A stretch of 64,000 nt of DNA from the NCBI GenBank assembly GCA_030682135.1, contig JAUXQT010000043.1, positions 41,473 through 105,472 on the forward strand, read 5' to 3'. The notes under the pieces were generated by a model, which searched no databases, was not told where the DNA came from, and saw only the letters and a program-made list of their open reading frames with translations. Positions 7,958 to 15,577 of the stretch are shown in pieces. This DNA is from Nitrospirota bacterium (lineage in GTDB: Bacteria; Nitrospirota; Nitrospiria; Nitrospirales; Nitrospiraceae). Both the position numbers and the translations under genes were made by a program. How positions within the stretch are numbered: the stretch's first letter is position 1; the number at the start of each line of letters is the position of its first letter.

Positions 7958-8628
7958 GTGCGTACCGCACCATCACAATAGTGGTCTTGGTTATAGCCTC
8001 AACACTGCCGGCCCTGGCCGGTGAGAAAATCTGGGACAGCGAATTGCGCAGATACGTCACAGAAGAAGACTTTAAATACGAAGAGTTCATGACGGAAGAA
8101 GAAGCACTGAAGGCCGTCATGCCAAAGTCTCAGCACGTTCGCAAGGAATTGATCCGGCTCACCGCCGAGAAAAAGGAACTGATCGAACAGCGGATTGGAT
8201 GGAAGTTTCCTGAGGATTCGTTCGAACTCTACATCGGTCAAACCGGCGACAAGATCGACGGCTACGCCATGGTTCACAATACCATCGGCAAATATAAGCC
8301 CATGACCTACATGGTCGGGGTCGATGCCAAGGGTACCTGCACCGATGTGGAACTCCTCGTATTTCGGGACGCCAAAGGCAGTGAAGTTAGAACAAAGCGT
8401 TTCAACGCTCAGTACGACGGCAAAACGGTGACGGATCCGATTCGAATCAATAAGGACATCATCAACATCAGCGGAGCGACCATGTCCGTTCGCTCCATGA
8501 GCGCCGGCGTCAAACGAGTCCTCGTCCTCGTGGATGAGTTTTATTTGAAACCGGCAGGGTTGGGCAGCGATACGGTCGCAACCCGCAAGAGCGACAAAGG
8601 CTTTTTCACTTCAATATTCGGCAACTAA
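7942..8628 (+). CDS. Exported FMN_bind-domain flavoprotein (ApbE substrate)
   Basis: A 228-residue periplasmic protein with a signal sequence (residues 1-26, ending ALA). The C-terminal half is an FMN_bind domain with the flavinylation motif SGATMS at residues 177-182; Thr180 is the expected site for phosphoester-linked FMN. The N-terminal mature part is acidic and helical (residues 38-85). FMN_bind proteins relay electrons outside the cytoplasm. The modifying enzyme apbE lies 2.5 kb upstream on the other strand, and a His-rich membrane protein follows 24 bases downstream. The family call is strong. Electron donor and acceptor are unknown; a ferric or quinone-linked role is inferred from the iron genes around it. 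Confidence 0.88.
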   Translation: MFTNLSAYRTITIVVLVIASTLPALAGEKIWDSELRRYVTEEDFKYEEFMTEEEALKAVMPKSQHVRKELIRLTAEKKELIEQRIGWKFPEDSFELYIGQTGDKIDGYAMVHNTIGKYKPMTYMVGVDAKGTCTDVELLVFRDAKGSEVRTKRFNAQYDGKTVTDPIRINKDIINISGATMSVRSMSAGVKRVLVLVDEFYLKPAGLGSDTVATRKSDKGFFTSIFGN

Positions 8629-8652
8629 GAAAAGAGGACCGCGCGTCCCACT

Positions 8653-9171
8653 ATGAAAAATTTCAACCAACGATTCAAACTTCGCGACTCCGATCGCCAC
8701 ATTCGAATGCTCTACACACAGTTCTTACTGCTGATGTTGATCGGATTTTTATTTTCATTCTTTTGGGCCCATAGCATGACCAGCTTATCTCCTCAGGGCA
8801 TTGCCGACCATTACCGCGGATCGGACGCCACCTTCGGCGAACCAATGTCGTTCCGCGAGTTGGCCGAGATCACCCACTTCCATTTATTTACCATGCCGGT
8901 AGTGTTCATGATCCTCGTCCATGTCCTATTTTTGACCAACGCCAGCCCTGCCATGAAAGTATGGCTCTCATGGCTGTCCTTCGCCGGAGTGGGGCTCGAC
9001 CTCCTGTCTCCGTGGCTCATCAGCTATGTCTCACCTATCTTCGTGTTGACCATGCTGACCGGCGATACGCTCATGATGGCGACCTTTCTCATCATGATGT
9101 GGATTCCCCTGTATGAAATGTGGATTTTGAAACAGCCGCTCATGTCTGGCAAACGCCCAGACCCGACATGA
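8653..9171 (+). CDS. Four-helix His-rich membrane protein, probable partner of the FMN_bind protein
   Basis: A 172-residue inner-membrane protein with about four spans (residues 20-42, 78-96, 104-124 and 128-157). Histidines lie at or in the helices: His40 at the end of span 1, His75 and His77 just before span 2 (THFHLF), and His90 within span 2. Such an arrangement could bind b-type haem and pass electrons between the quinone pool and the periplasmic flavoprotein, but haem binding is inference. I do not assign a named family. It is the last gene before a strong terminator, so the unit is zinc ribbon, porin, lipoprotein, FMN_bind, membrane protein. Confidence 0.75.
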   Translation: MKNFNQRFKLRDSDRHIRMLYTQFLLLMLIGFLFSFFWAHSMTSLSPQGIADHYRGSDATFGEPMSFRELAEITHFHLFTMPVVFMILVHVLFLTNASPAMKVWLSWLSFAGVGLDLLSPWLISYVSPIFVLTMLTGDTLMMATFLIMMWIPLYEMWILKQPLMSGKRPDPT

Positions 9172-9222
9172 GCTAGCAACGCCTTTCGCACAGCCTATCT
9201 CGGCCAGAGGTTTTTCACCCAG

Positions 9223-9262
9223 AGCCCAAGATCACGAGAGTGGTCTTGGGCTTTGTGTTTTT
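9223..9262 (+). terminator. Intrinsic terminator ending the FMN_bind unit
   Basis: AGCCCAAGATCAC (9223-9235), loop GAGA and GTGGTCTTGGGCT (9240-9252) make a 13-bp stem with one G-T pair, followed by a T-rich tract. It lies 50 bases after the membrane-protein stop and just before the HD-GYP gene. Confidence 0.9.
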
Positions 9263-9277
9263 CTTGGAGAAACGACG

Positions 9278-9958
9278 ATGGAACAGCGGATCTGTGAACA
9301 TGTCCACCCTGGGATCCTCACGATACAGGCCATGCTCAGAAAAATCGACCGCCTCCGGCTTCCGATCGCCTCACGCCGTGACGTTGAAAGTATCCTTGTG
9401 CGGCAAGTGAGCGAGGAGCTGGATCGCGCCCTCCCTTGGCAGGCAGGCCACGGCTGCCAAACGGCTGTAATCTCCAGACTGATCGGGCATGCAGTTGGCC
9501 TGACCTCCGAGGAATTGCACCATCTCAAACTTGCCGCCTTGCTTCACGACATCGGACTCTTGATGCTCCCGGCCCATCTCACCGAAAACCAGGCCCCACT
9601 TGAGCCTGAGTCCTACGTTGCCATTCAGAACCATTCCCGGCTTGGCGCGACATTGCTCGAACCGTTCTCTTTCTTAAGAGAGGCATCCGTTCTCATTGCG
9701 CATCACCATGAACGATGGGACGGCTCCGGGTACCCCTATGGCATCAGGGGTCGCTTCATCCCGCTTGGAGCCAGGATTCTTTCGATCGCCGACGCCTTCG
9801 ACGCCATCCATGTTCCCGGCATTTCAGACCATACCCTGCGCAACCGAATCGCGCTCAGAATTCTCCTGGTCGCATCCGGCACTCAATTCGACCCGGCACT
9901 CATCGAGGTCTTGTGCCATCAATCGAGTCTATCCCTGTTCCGCTCCGTTGTATCCTAA
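9278..9958 (+). CDS. HD-GYP-type phosphohydrolase domain protein
   Basis: A 226-residue protein with an HD-GYP domain over most of its length. Family function is hydrolysis of cyclic di-GMP or related cyclic dinucleotides. Visible residues are His58, the HD pair His90-Asp91, His119, His143-His144-Glu145, and the GYP segment DGSGYP (148-153) followed by GARILSIADAFDA. The usual HDIGK has Leu94 in place of the Lys, which may weaken activity. There is no receiver or sensor domain and no signal peptide, so it is probably cytosolic. The start ATG at 9278 follows CTTGGAGAAACG. The next gene begins 17 bases after its stop, so both may share a transcript. Confidence 0.85.
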   Translation: MEQRICEHVHPGILTIQAMLRKIDRLRLPIASRRDVESILVRQVSEELDRALPWQAGHGCQTAVISRLIGHAVGLTSEELHHLKLAALLHDIGLLMLPAHLTENQAPLEPESYVAIQNHSRLGATLLEPFSFLREASVLIAHHHERWDGSGYPYGIRGRFIPLGARILSIADAFDAIHVPGISDHTLRNRIALRILLVASGTQFDPALIEVLCHQSSLSLFRSVVS

Positions 9959-9975
9959 CCCGAAGAGGTTCACCC

Positions 9976-11724
9976 ATGAGACTGCCTATCATCGTCCGAA
10001 CACAGACCGTTCTCTCTTCTCTCCTCTTCGCGATGCTCGCGATGGCCGGCTGCTCAGGCGGTGGGACCTCGTCGTCCGGTGGGTCTCCTAGCGCACAAGC
10101 GACCGGAACCCCAGGAGCCGAACAAGCAGTCGGTGAACGACTGTTTCTTGAAACCAGGTTCGCGCAAGCCTTCAAAGCATTCTTGGATAATAACGGCAAC
10201 GTGAACGATCCGAACGCCGGAGATCCAGTCATGAATCTCTCTGAACCAACGGGGCCAGGAGTGGGACTCCCTGGGCCTTTCGCGGGACTCTCGATGAATT
10301 GTCGAGCCTGCCACCTTGTCGATGAACATACGGCCACGCAGCCAGATTTCATGCGGCCCTACGCCGACTTCGCGCGCCGGAGTCCAATTCCGGCGCGGGC
10401 CGATGGCAAGACCCATGCGCCGCGTAATTCGCCTGCGCTGGTCAATTCTACGCTGGATCGAACCGGTGGTGTCCTGTTCCATTTCGATGCGGAATTCAAC
10501 TCGATGGAAGATTTGGTCGCGGCCACGTTCACAGGCAGGAACTACGGATGGCTCCCTGGTGAACGCCAAATGGCCATTGCCCATATCGCACGAGTCGTGC
10601 GAGGCGACAATGGCTCATTCAACCTCGCAGATCCATCCAGCGGTTTGTCCTACCGTATTCTGTTCACCGGAACGAATTCTGCCATCCCCGACGACCTCCG
10701 CCTTCCGCCTCAGTTCCGCGCCTTTGTGGGATCGGGTACCGATCAGGAGATATTCAACGCCGTCGTGAAAGTCGTCGCCGCTTACGTCAACGGGCTGCTC
10801 TTCTCGCAAACCGACGACAATGGCACCCCGATTCGCTCGCCCTTCGATGTTTTCCTGGAGATCAATGGCCTGCCTCAGCAGCCGAAGGCCAATGAGTCGC
10901 CGCTCGACTACAGCCGGCGGCTGCGGACCCTTCTCAACACGCCAGGATTCAGCCCGCAATTCGTGGCATCCAACCCGAACCGGACTGATGGCCAATTTCA
11001 ATTCCATCCCTCGCAGAACTTCGAATTCGGAGCGGCTGAGCTGGCGGGGTTGAAGATTTTCCTGGCAGAGCCATTGACGCTTCCCGCTTCACTGGGTGAA
11101 TTGACTGCGGGGACGATCGGCAACTGCATCAGCTGCCATGCAGCGCCGAACTTCACGGATTTCAAGCTGCACAATACGGGTACGACCCAACAAGAGTTCG
11201 ACGACGTCACTGTCGGCGCTGGCCATGCCCCTGGATCGTTCATGGCGCTCTCCATCCCCAATCTGGCCTCACGAACAGCCAACGATCTTCCTGCGACCGA
11301 GCAACATCCCAACGCGAGCGACCGGTTCCGATCGATCCCTTCAGCGGGAACCACGTTGACAGATTTGGGAGTCTGGAATGTCTTTGCCAATCCAGACATG
11401 CCTGGCCCTCAAGCTAAGATCAGAACCATCTTATGCGATGACCAACAGCCCTGCCCGCTAGGAGACAGTACCCTGCTCGATCGAGCGATCGCCCGGTTCA
11501 AAACTCCCGGTCTTCGGGATCTGAGCCATTCTGCTCCCTATATGCATACGGGACAGTTCGACACATTGGACGACATCATCGGATTCTATCGCGGAGTCTC
11601 CGTGCAAGCTCGTGCGGGATCATTGCGAAACGGCGCAGCCCAACTTCAGGGCATCGCACTCACAGCAGGCGACGTGACGTCTCTGGTCGCATTTTTGAAA
11701 TCGCTGAACGAGGACTACCAATAG
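9976..11724 (+). CDS. Di-haem c-type cytochrome lipoprotein (cytochrome c peroxidase/MauG-like)
   Basis: A 582-residue exported protein. ATG at 9976 begins a signal peptide with lipobox AMAGC (Cys26), followed by a Gly/Ser linker. Two CxxCH haem-c sites are seen: CRACH (109-113) and CISCH (384-388). The C-terminal segment LRDLSHSAPYMHTGQFDTLDDIIGFY is typical of the cytochrome c peroxidase/MauG superfamily, where it supplies part of the second haem pocket. These enzymes reduce peroxide or oxidise protein or small-molecule targets. At nearly 600 residues it is longer than classical CcpA (~330), so a related large di-haem oxidase is likely. The link to the iron genes may be haem or peroxide stress; this is inference. 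Confidence 0.88.
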   Translation: MRLPIIVRTQTVLSSLLFAMLAMAGCSGGGTSSSGGSPSAQATGTPGAEQAVGERLFLETRFAQAFKAFLDNNGNVNDPNAGDPVMNLSEPTGPGVGLPGPFAGLSMNCRACHLVDEHTATQPDFMRPYADFARRSPIPARADGKTHAPRNSPALVNSTLDRTGGVLFHFDAEFNSMEDLVAATFTGRNYGWLPGERQMAIAHIARVVRGDNGSFNLADPSSGLSYRILFTGTNSAIPDDLRLPPQFRAFVGSGTDQEIFNAVVKVVAAYVNGLLFSQTDDNGTPIRSPFDVFLEINGLPQQPKANESPLDYSRRLRTLLNTPGFSPQFVASNPNRTDGQFQFHPSQNFEFGAAELAGLKIFLAEPLTLPASLGELTAGTIGNCISCHAAPNFTDFKLHNTGTTQQEFDDVTVGAGHAPGSFMALSIPNLASRTANDLPATEQHPNASDRFRSIPSAGTTLTDLGVWNVFANPDMPGPQAKIRTILCDDQQPCPLGDSTLLDRAIARFKTPGLRDLSHSAPYMHTGQFDTLDDIIGFYRGVSVQARAGSLRNGAAQLQGIALTAGDVTSLVAFLKSLNEDYQ

Positions 11725-11775
11725 GAGCGCTCGAAAAAGCATAGACCGTGCAGCCGGTGCCCGACACACCGGCCA

Positions 11776-11840
11776 CGAAGTGGGAGTGCCATCCCACTTC
11801 GCGGGCGGGGGCCCTCACGTCCTCCTGAGGCCCCCCGCCC
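11776..11840. terminator. Two stacked GC-rich hairpins between convergent genes
   Basis: The first stem is CGAAGTGGGA (11776-11785) with TCCCACTTCG (11792-11801). The second is GGGCGGGGGCCCTCA (11803-11817) against TGAGGCCCCCCGCCC (11826-11840) with one irregular pair, followed by TCTCTTT. They lie between the cytochrome gene and the convergent bacterioferritin gene and could stop transcription from the plus strand and, less clearly, from the minus strand. Confidence 0.75.
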
Positions 11841-11903
11841 TCTCTTTGATGCAGGAACATAGAACTATGCTGTGGCTAGTGCGGGATGAGGAGGAGCGCG
11901 CAG

Positions 11904-12374
11904 CTACTTCTTGATCTGCTCGGCGAGATACCGGTCGAGGCCCACTTGATCGATCGTCTTGAGCTGAGTCTCAAACCAATCGACATGCTCCTCCGAATCA
12001 ATCACCATGTCTTCCATCAAATGGCGGGTGGTGAAATCTCCAACCTTGGCGCAATGGACGATGGCTTTTCTGAGTGACTCGACATCTTCTCGCTCAAATC
12101 CCAGATCTGCCTTGAACAGGTCTTTCACCGTGCGCCCCGCCTCCACCTGATCGAGATGCGCGACATCCGGGGTTCCGTCCAGATAGAGGATATGATCGAT
12201 CAGACCGGAGGAATGGCTGACTTCCTCTTGCGCCAGATGGCTGAAGTGTTCATGCAGCCGCTCATAGCCCCAATTCTTACACATGGCCGCATGCAGCAGA
12301 TATTGATGTACGGCCGTCAGCTCCGACTTCAAGACCTGATTGAGGCACTCGACGACGCCTTCTTTGGCTTTCAT
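11904..12374 (-). CDS. bfr: Bacterioferritin subunit with ferroxidase-type ligands, no haem Met
   Basis: A 156-residue bacterioferritin, the second gene of a pair separated by eight bases. Aligned without gaps to E. coli Bfr numbering, ferroxidase ligands Glu18, Glu51, His54, Glu94 and His130 are kept; position 127 is Ser, but Glu128 and Glu129 are adjacent and could substitute. Position 52, the haem-bridging Met, is Val. So this subunit should oxidise Fe(2+) but not bind the inter-subunit haem. The chosen ATG at 12374 begins the conserved MKAKEGV; the longer frame upstream runs into the neighbour gene. It probably co-assembles with the product of 12383-12859 in a mixed 24-mer that stores iron. 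Confidence 0.93.
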   Translation of the reverse strand: MKAKEGVVECLNQVLKSELTAVHQYLLHAAMCKNWGYERLHEHFSHLAQEEVSHSSGLIDHILYLDGTPDVAHLDQVEAGRTVKDLFKADLGFEREDVESLRKAIVHCAKVGDFTTRHLMEDMVIDSEEHVDWFETQLKTIDQVGLDRYLAEQIKK

Positions 12375-12382
12375 AGTCGCCC

Positions 12383-12859
12383 TCAGCTCTCTTTCTTGAT
12401 CTGTTCGGCGAGGTAGTTCTCCAGGCCGACCTGCTTGATCGTTTCCATCTGCGTTTCGATCCAGTCGATATGCACATCGACGTCCTTCGCCATATCTTCG
12501 AACATGTGGCGGGTCGTGAAATCCAGGACCTTCGTGCAAAGGACGATGCCTTCGTTCAGCAATGCCAGCATTTCCTGCTCAGCCTTGAGGTCGAGCTTGA
12601 GCTGCTCAGGAACCGTTTCCCCCACCTGGACGGTATTCATGCGTTGCACGTTCGGCACACCCTCCAGATAGAGGATATGCCCGATGAGTTCATCGGCATC
12701 CTTCATCTCGTCGATGCTGCGCTCCCGCACTTTATGCTGGAGCCGCTCATAGCCCCAGTTTTCACACATCTTGGCATGGACGAAATATTGATTGATCGCG
12801 GTTAGATCTGCGGTCAGCACCTTATTCAGGACGTTGACGACACCCTCTTTTGCTTTCAT
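12383..12859 (-). CDS. bfr: Bacterioferritin subunit with haem Met, degraded ferroxidase site
   Basis: A 158-residue bacterioferritin. Met52, the haem-b ligand, is present (IDEMKDAD), but three ferroxidase positions differ from E. coli Bfr: Asp18 for Glu, Asp54 for His, and Val127 for Glu; Glu51, Glu94 and His130 remain. It therefore looks like the haem-binding, electron-release partner of the next subunit. ATG at 12859 has GGGGAG upstream. A sigma70-like promoter is at 12954-12982. The pairing of a haem-type and a ferroxidase-type subunit is known from other bacteria with two bfr genes; here it is read from the residues. Confidence 0.93.
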   Translation of the reverse strand: MKAKEGVVNVLNKVLTADLTAINQYFVHAKMCENWGYERLQHKVRERSIDEMKDADELIGHILYLEGVPNVQRMNTVQVGETVPEQLKLDLKAEQEMLALLNEGIVLCTKVLDFTTRHMFEDMAKDVDVHIDWIETQMETIKQVGLENYLAEQIKKES

Positions 12860-12953
12860 GGTTTCTCCCCTTTCATACGTTGGCTTGGCCCTCATCGTTC
12901 GGGGCGCACATGTGGGTCATCCGAGCCGAAGGCTTATGCAGAACACATACGTC

Positions 12954-12982
12954 ATTATCGGCACCGGCAGGCCATGCGTCAA
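12954..12982 (-). promoter_or_regulatory. Sigma70-like promoter of the bacterioferritin pair
   Basis: On the minus strand TTGACG (12982-12977), 17 bases, then GATAAT (12959-12954). It is about 95 bases upstream of the first bfr ATG. No Fur-box-like sequence is visible around it. Confidence 0.7.
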
Positions 12983-13124
12983 CTGAGCGGCAGGAGACAA
13001 ATCCGTCCATCAGCCGGCACCGGTGACATGAATGTTCACGGTCGATTCAATCGAGGAGGCAAAGATATTGGCAAGACAACAGCAGCAAGACAATAGCAGT
13101 TCATCGAAATGGCGCGAACGATGC

Positions 13125-15503
13125 TTACCCGGCCTCACGATAGCCGCATGCTTCGTCGCGGCATTGGACGCTTCGTCCAACTTGTTTGGTCACTTTTTCA
13201 ATGAGGAACGGGGCGCTGCAGGTCGGGCAGGCCTTGTTGATCGGACGGTCCCACATGGCATATTCGCACGCCGGATATTTGCTGCAGGCAAAAAATGCCC
13301 GCGCGCCCTTCTTGGTGCGCTTCTGCACGAGATCGCCGCCGCAGCCTGGCTGTGGGCATTTCACGCCCAGCGCAAGCGGCTTGGTCGTCTTACATTCTGG
13401 GTACGCAGAGCAGGCAATGAACTTGCCAAATCGCCCGGTCTTCACCACCATCGGACTGCTGCATTTCTCGCACTTCTCATCCGTCGTCAGCTCGATCTTC
13501 GGAACGATCTTTATGGTGCCATCCTCGAGCTTCTCGAAGTTCTGCGTGTTCTTGCAGGGCGGCTTATCCTTGTAGGCAGGGCAGGCAAGAAACTTTCCAT
13601 TCCGTCCCCACTTTATCTCCATCATCTTGCCGCACTTCTCGCAGGGAAGATCTGTCGGTGGCTCCACCGTGTCCTTGGGGCCGGGAATGGTCTTCGCCTT
13701 CTCCAGATCCGTGGTGAAGGTCCCGTAAAAATCCCGCACGGCCGTCACCCAGGGTTTGTTGCCTTCTTCGACTGCGTCCAGCTCCTCCTCCATGTGCGAG
13801 GTGAAGTCCACGTTGATCAGATCCGGAAATCCCTTCAGCAGGAAATCGTTGACGGTCCTCCCGGTTTCGGTGGGACCGAACCTCCCATCCACCTTCTCGG
13901 CATATTTGCGATCCTGAATCGTGGAAATGATGCTCGCATAGGTGGATGGCCGACCGATGCCTTTTTCTTCCAATTCTTTAATCAGCAACGCTTCGTTATA
14001 CCGGGGCGGCGGCTGGGTGAAATGCTGTTTCGAGAGGACGCCGGGAACCGTCTGCCCCTCCAACGACACAAGCTGCAGCTTCTCTCCCTCGTTCAGCATC
14101 GGCAACTGACGTTCTGCTTCGTCCTCAATCTCCTGCTCGCCTTTTTGCTTCTGCGCGAGCAACTCCTTATCGACTCCCTCCATATAGACGATCGTATGGC
14201 CGGGAAACTTCACGACGGTGCCAGTCGAGCGGAAGAGAAACTTCTCCTTCGTCTTGACGGGGCTCGAGTCGACGCGAGTCACGTCGAAGATCGCGGGGAC
14301 CATTTGCGAGGCAATAAATCGATTCCAGATCAACTGGTACAGCCGATACACATCCGGCTCTAAGTACTGCTTGATCGATTCCGGGTCACGGGACGCCGAC
14401 GTGGGCCGAATCGCTTCGTGGGCTTCTTGCGCCGCTTTTTGCGTTTTATACAGGTTCGGCGTGGCGGGCAAATACTCGGCCCCGAACCGTTCCTGAATTA
14501 CCTGCCGCGCTTCGTTCATCGCCTCGGTCGAGATACGCGGAGAGTCGGTCCTCATGTAGGTGATGAGACCGGTCTGGCCCTCCGCACCGATTTCGATGCC
14601 TTCATAGAGCTTCTGCGCCAACGTCATCGTTTTCTTCGACGAAAAATGCAGCTTGCGCGCCGCCTCTTGTTGCAGCCGGCTGGTGATGAAGGGGGCGACC
14701 GGATTCCGCTTCTTTTCTTTTCGCTCAATCAAATCGACGGCGAACTCTTTCCCCTGGATGGCATCGACGATGCGCTGCGCGTCGGCCGCCGTCTCAATCG
14801 ATGCATCCTGTCCATTGATCTTCTGCAGCTTGGCGTCGAACGACGGAGGGTTGGTCCCGGACAACAGCACGGCAATCGACCAGTACTCTTCTGCCCGAAA
14901 CGCTTCTCGTTCCTGTTCCCGTTCGCAAATCAATCGCATCGCCACGGACTGAACCCGGCCCATGCTGAGTCCGCGACGCACTTTGGTCCAGAGCAATTGG
15001 CTGCCTTGGTAACCGACGATCCGATCCAGCACCCGGCGGGCCTGCTGCGCATTCACCAGTTTCATGTCGACTTGCCCGGGCGACTGCAGTGCGCGCTTAA
15101 TGGCCGATTCCGTGATTTCATTGAAGAGGACCCGGAACACCTTGCCCTCTGGTTGCTCCTTCGATTTCGACTTGGATTTGGACTTAGACTTTGATATGGG
15201 CTTCTCGAGCAATTCCTGTTCGAGATGCCAGGCGATGGCTTCGCCTTCTCGATCGGGGTCCGACGCAAGATACACCCTCTCGGCCTCTTCCGCCTTTTTC
15301 TTAATGTCCGCCAAGACCTTCGTCTTCCCCTTGATCGTCACATATTGGGGCTCGAAATCGTGCTCCAGATCGACTCCGAGCTTGCTGGTGGGAAGATCCT
15401 TAATATGTCCGACGGAGGCCATGACGGTATACCCACGCCCCAGATACTTACTGATGGTGCGTGCTTTCGTCGGGGACTCGACAATGATGAGTGACTTGGC
15501 CAT
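13125..15503 (-). CDS. topA: DNA topoisomerase I (type IA)
   Basis: A 792-residue type IA topoisomerase that relaxes negative supercoils. The N-terminal TOPRIM domain starts SLIIVESPTKA and carries the SDPDREGEA acidic motif (81-89). The active-site Tyr is Tyr316 in TYMRTDSPRIS. The C-terminal part holds four Cys zinc-finger units (CEKCGKMM, CEKCSSPM, CPQPGCGG and CPTCSAPF, each with a second Cys pair), which bind single strands and RNA polymerase. An unusual run of alternating Ser and Lys at residues 104-115 lies between TOPRIM and the next domain. It follows dprA by 74 bases. Confidence 0.97.
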   Translation of the reverse strand: MAKSLIIVESPTKARTISKYLGRGYTVMASVGHIKDLPTSKLGVDLEHDFEPQYVTIKGKTKVLADIKKKAEEAERVYLASDPDREGEAIAWHLEQELLEKPISKSKSKSKSKSKEQPEGKVFRVLFNEITESAIKRALQSPGQVDMKLVNAQQARRVLDRIVGYQGSQLLWTKVRRGLSMGRVQSVAMRLICEREQEREAFRAEEYWSIAVLLSGTNPPSFDAKLQKINGQDASIETAADAQRIVDAIQGKEFAVDLIERKEKKRNPVAPFITSRLQQEAARKLHFSSKKTMTLAQKLYEGIEIGAEGQTGLITYMRTDSPRISTEAMNEARQVIQERFGAEYLPATPNLYKTQKAAQEAHEAIRPTSASRDPESIKQYLEPDVYRLYQLIWNRFIASQMVPAIFDVTRVDSSPVKTKEKFLFRSTGTVVKFPGHTIVYMEGVDKELLAQKQKGEQEIEDEAERQLPMLNEGEKLQLVSLEGQTVPGVLSKQHFTQPPPRYNEALLIKELEEKGIGRPSTYASIISTIQDRKYAEKVDGRFGPTETGRTVNDFLLKGFPDLINVDFTSHMEEELDAVEEGNKPWVTAVRDFYGTFTTDLEKAKTIPGPKDTVEPPTDLPCEKCGKMMEIKWGRNGKFLACPAYKDKPPCKNTQNFEKLEDGTIKIVPKIELTTDEKCEKCSSPMVVKTGRFGKFIACSAYPECKTTKPLALGVKCPQPGCGGDLVQKRTKKGARAFFACSKYPACEYAMWDRPINKACPTCSAPFLIEKVTKQVGRSVQCRDEACGYREAG

Positions 15504-15577
15504 GAAGACTCCGATTCTCTACGAGGGTGCCCCCTCATCCGTACCAAATAATGCACATCCGTGCAACTGTTCGATAA

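Noticed and set aside
13032-14363. Long 443-residue frame on the plus strand
   Set aside because: It lies antisense to topA, has Leu/Arg-rich shadow composition and no family features.
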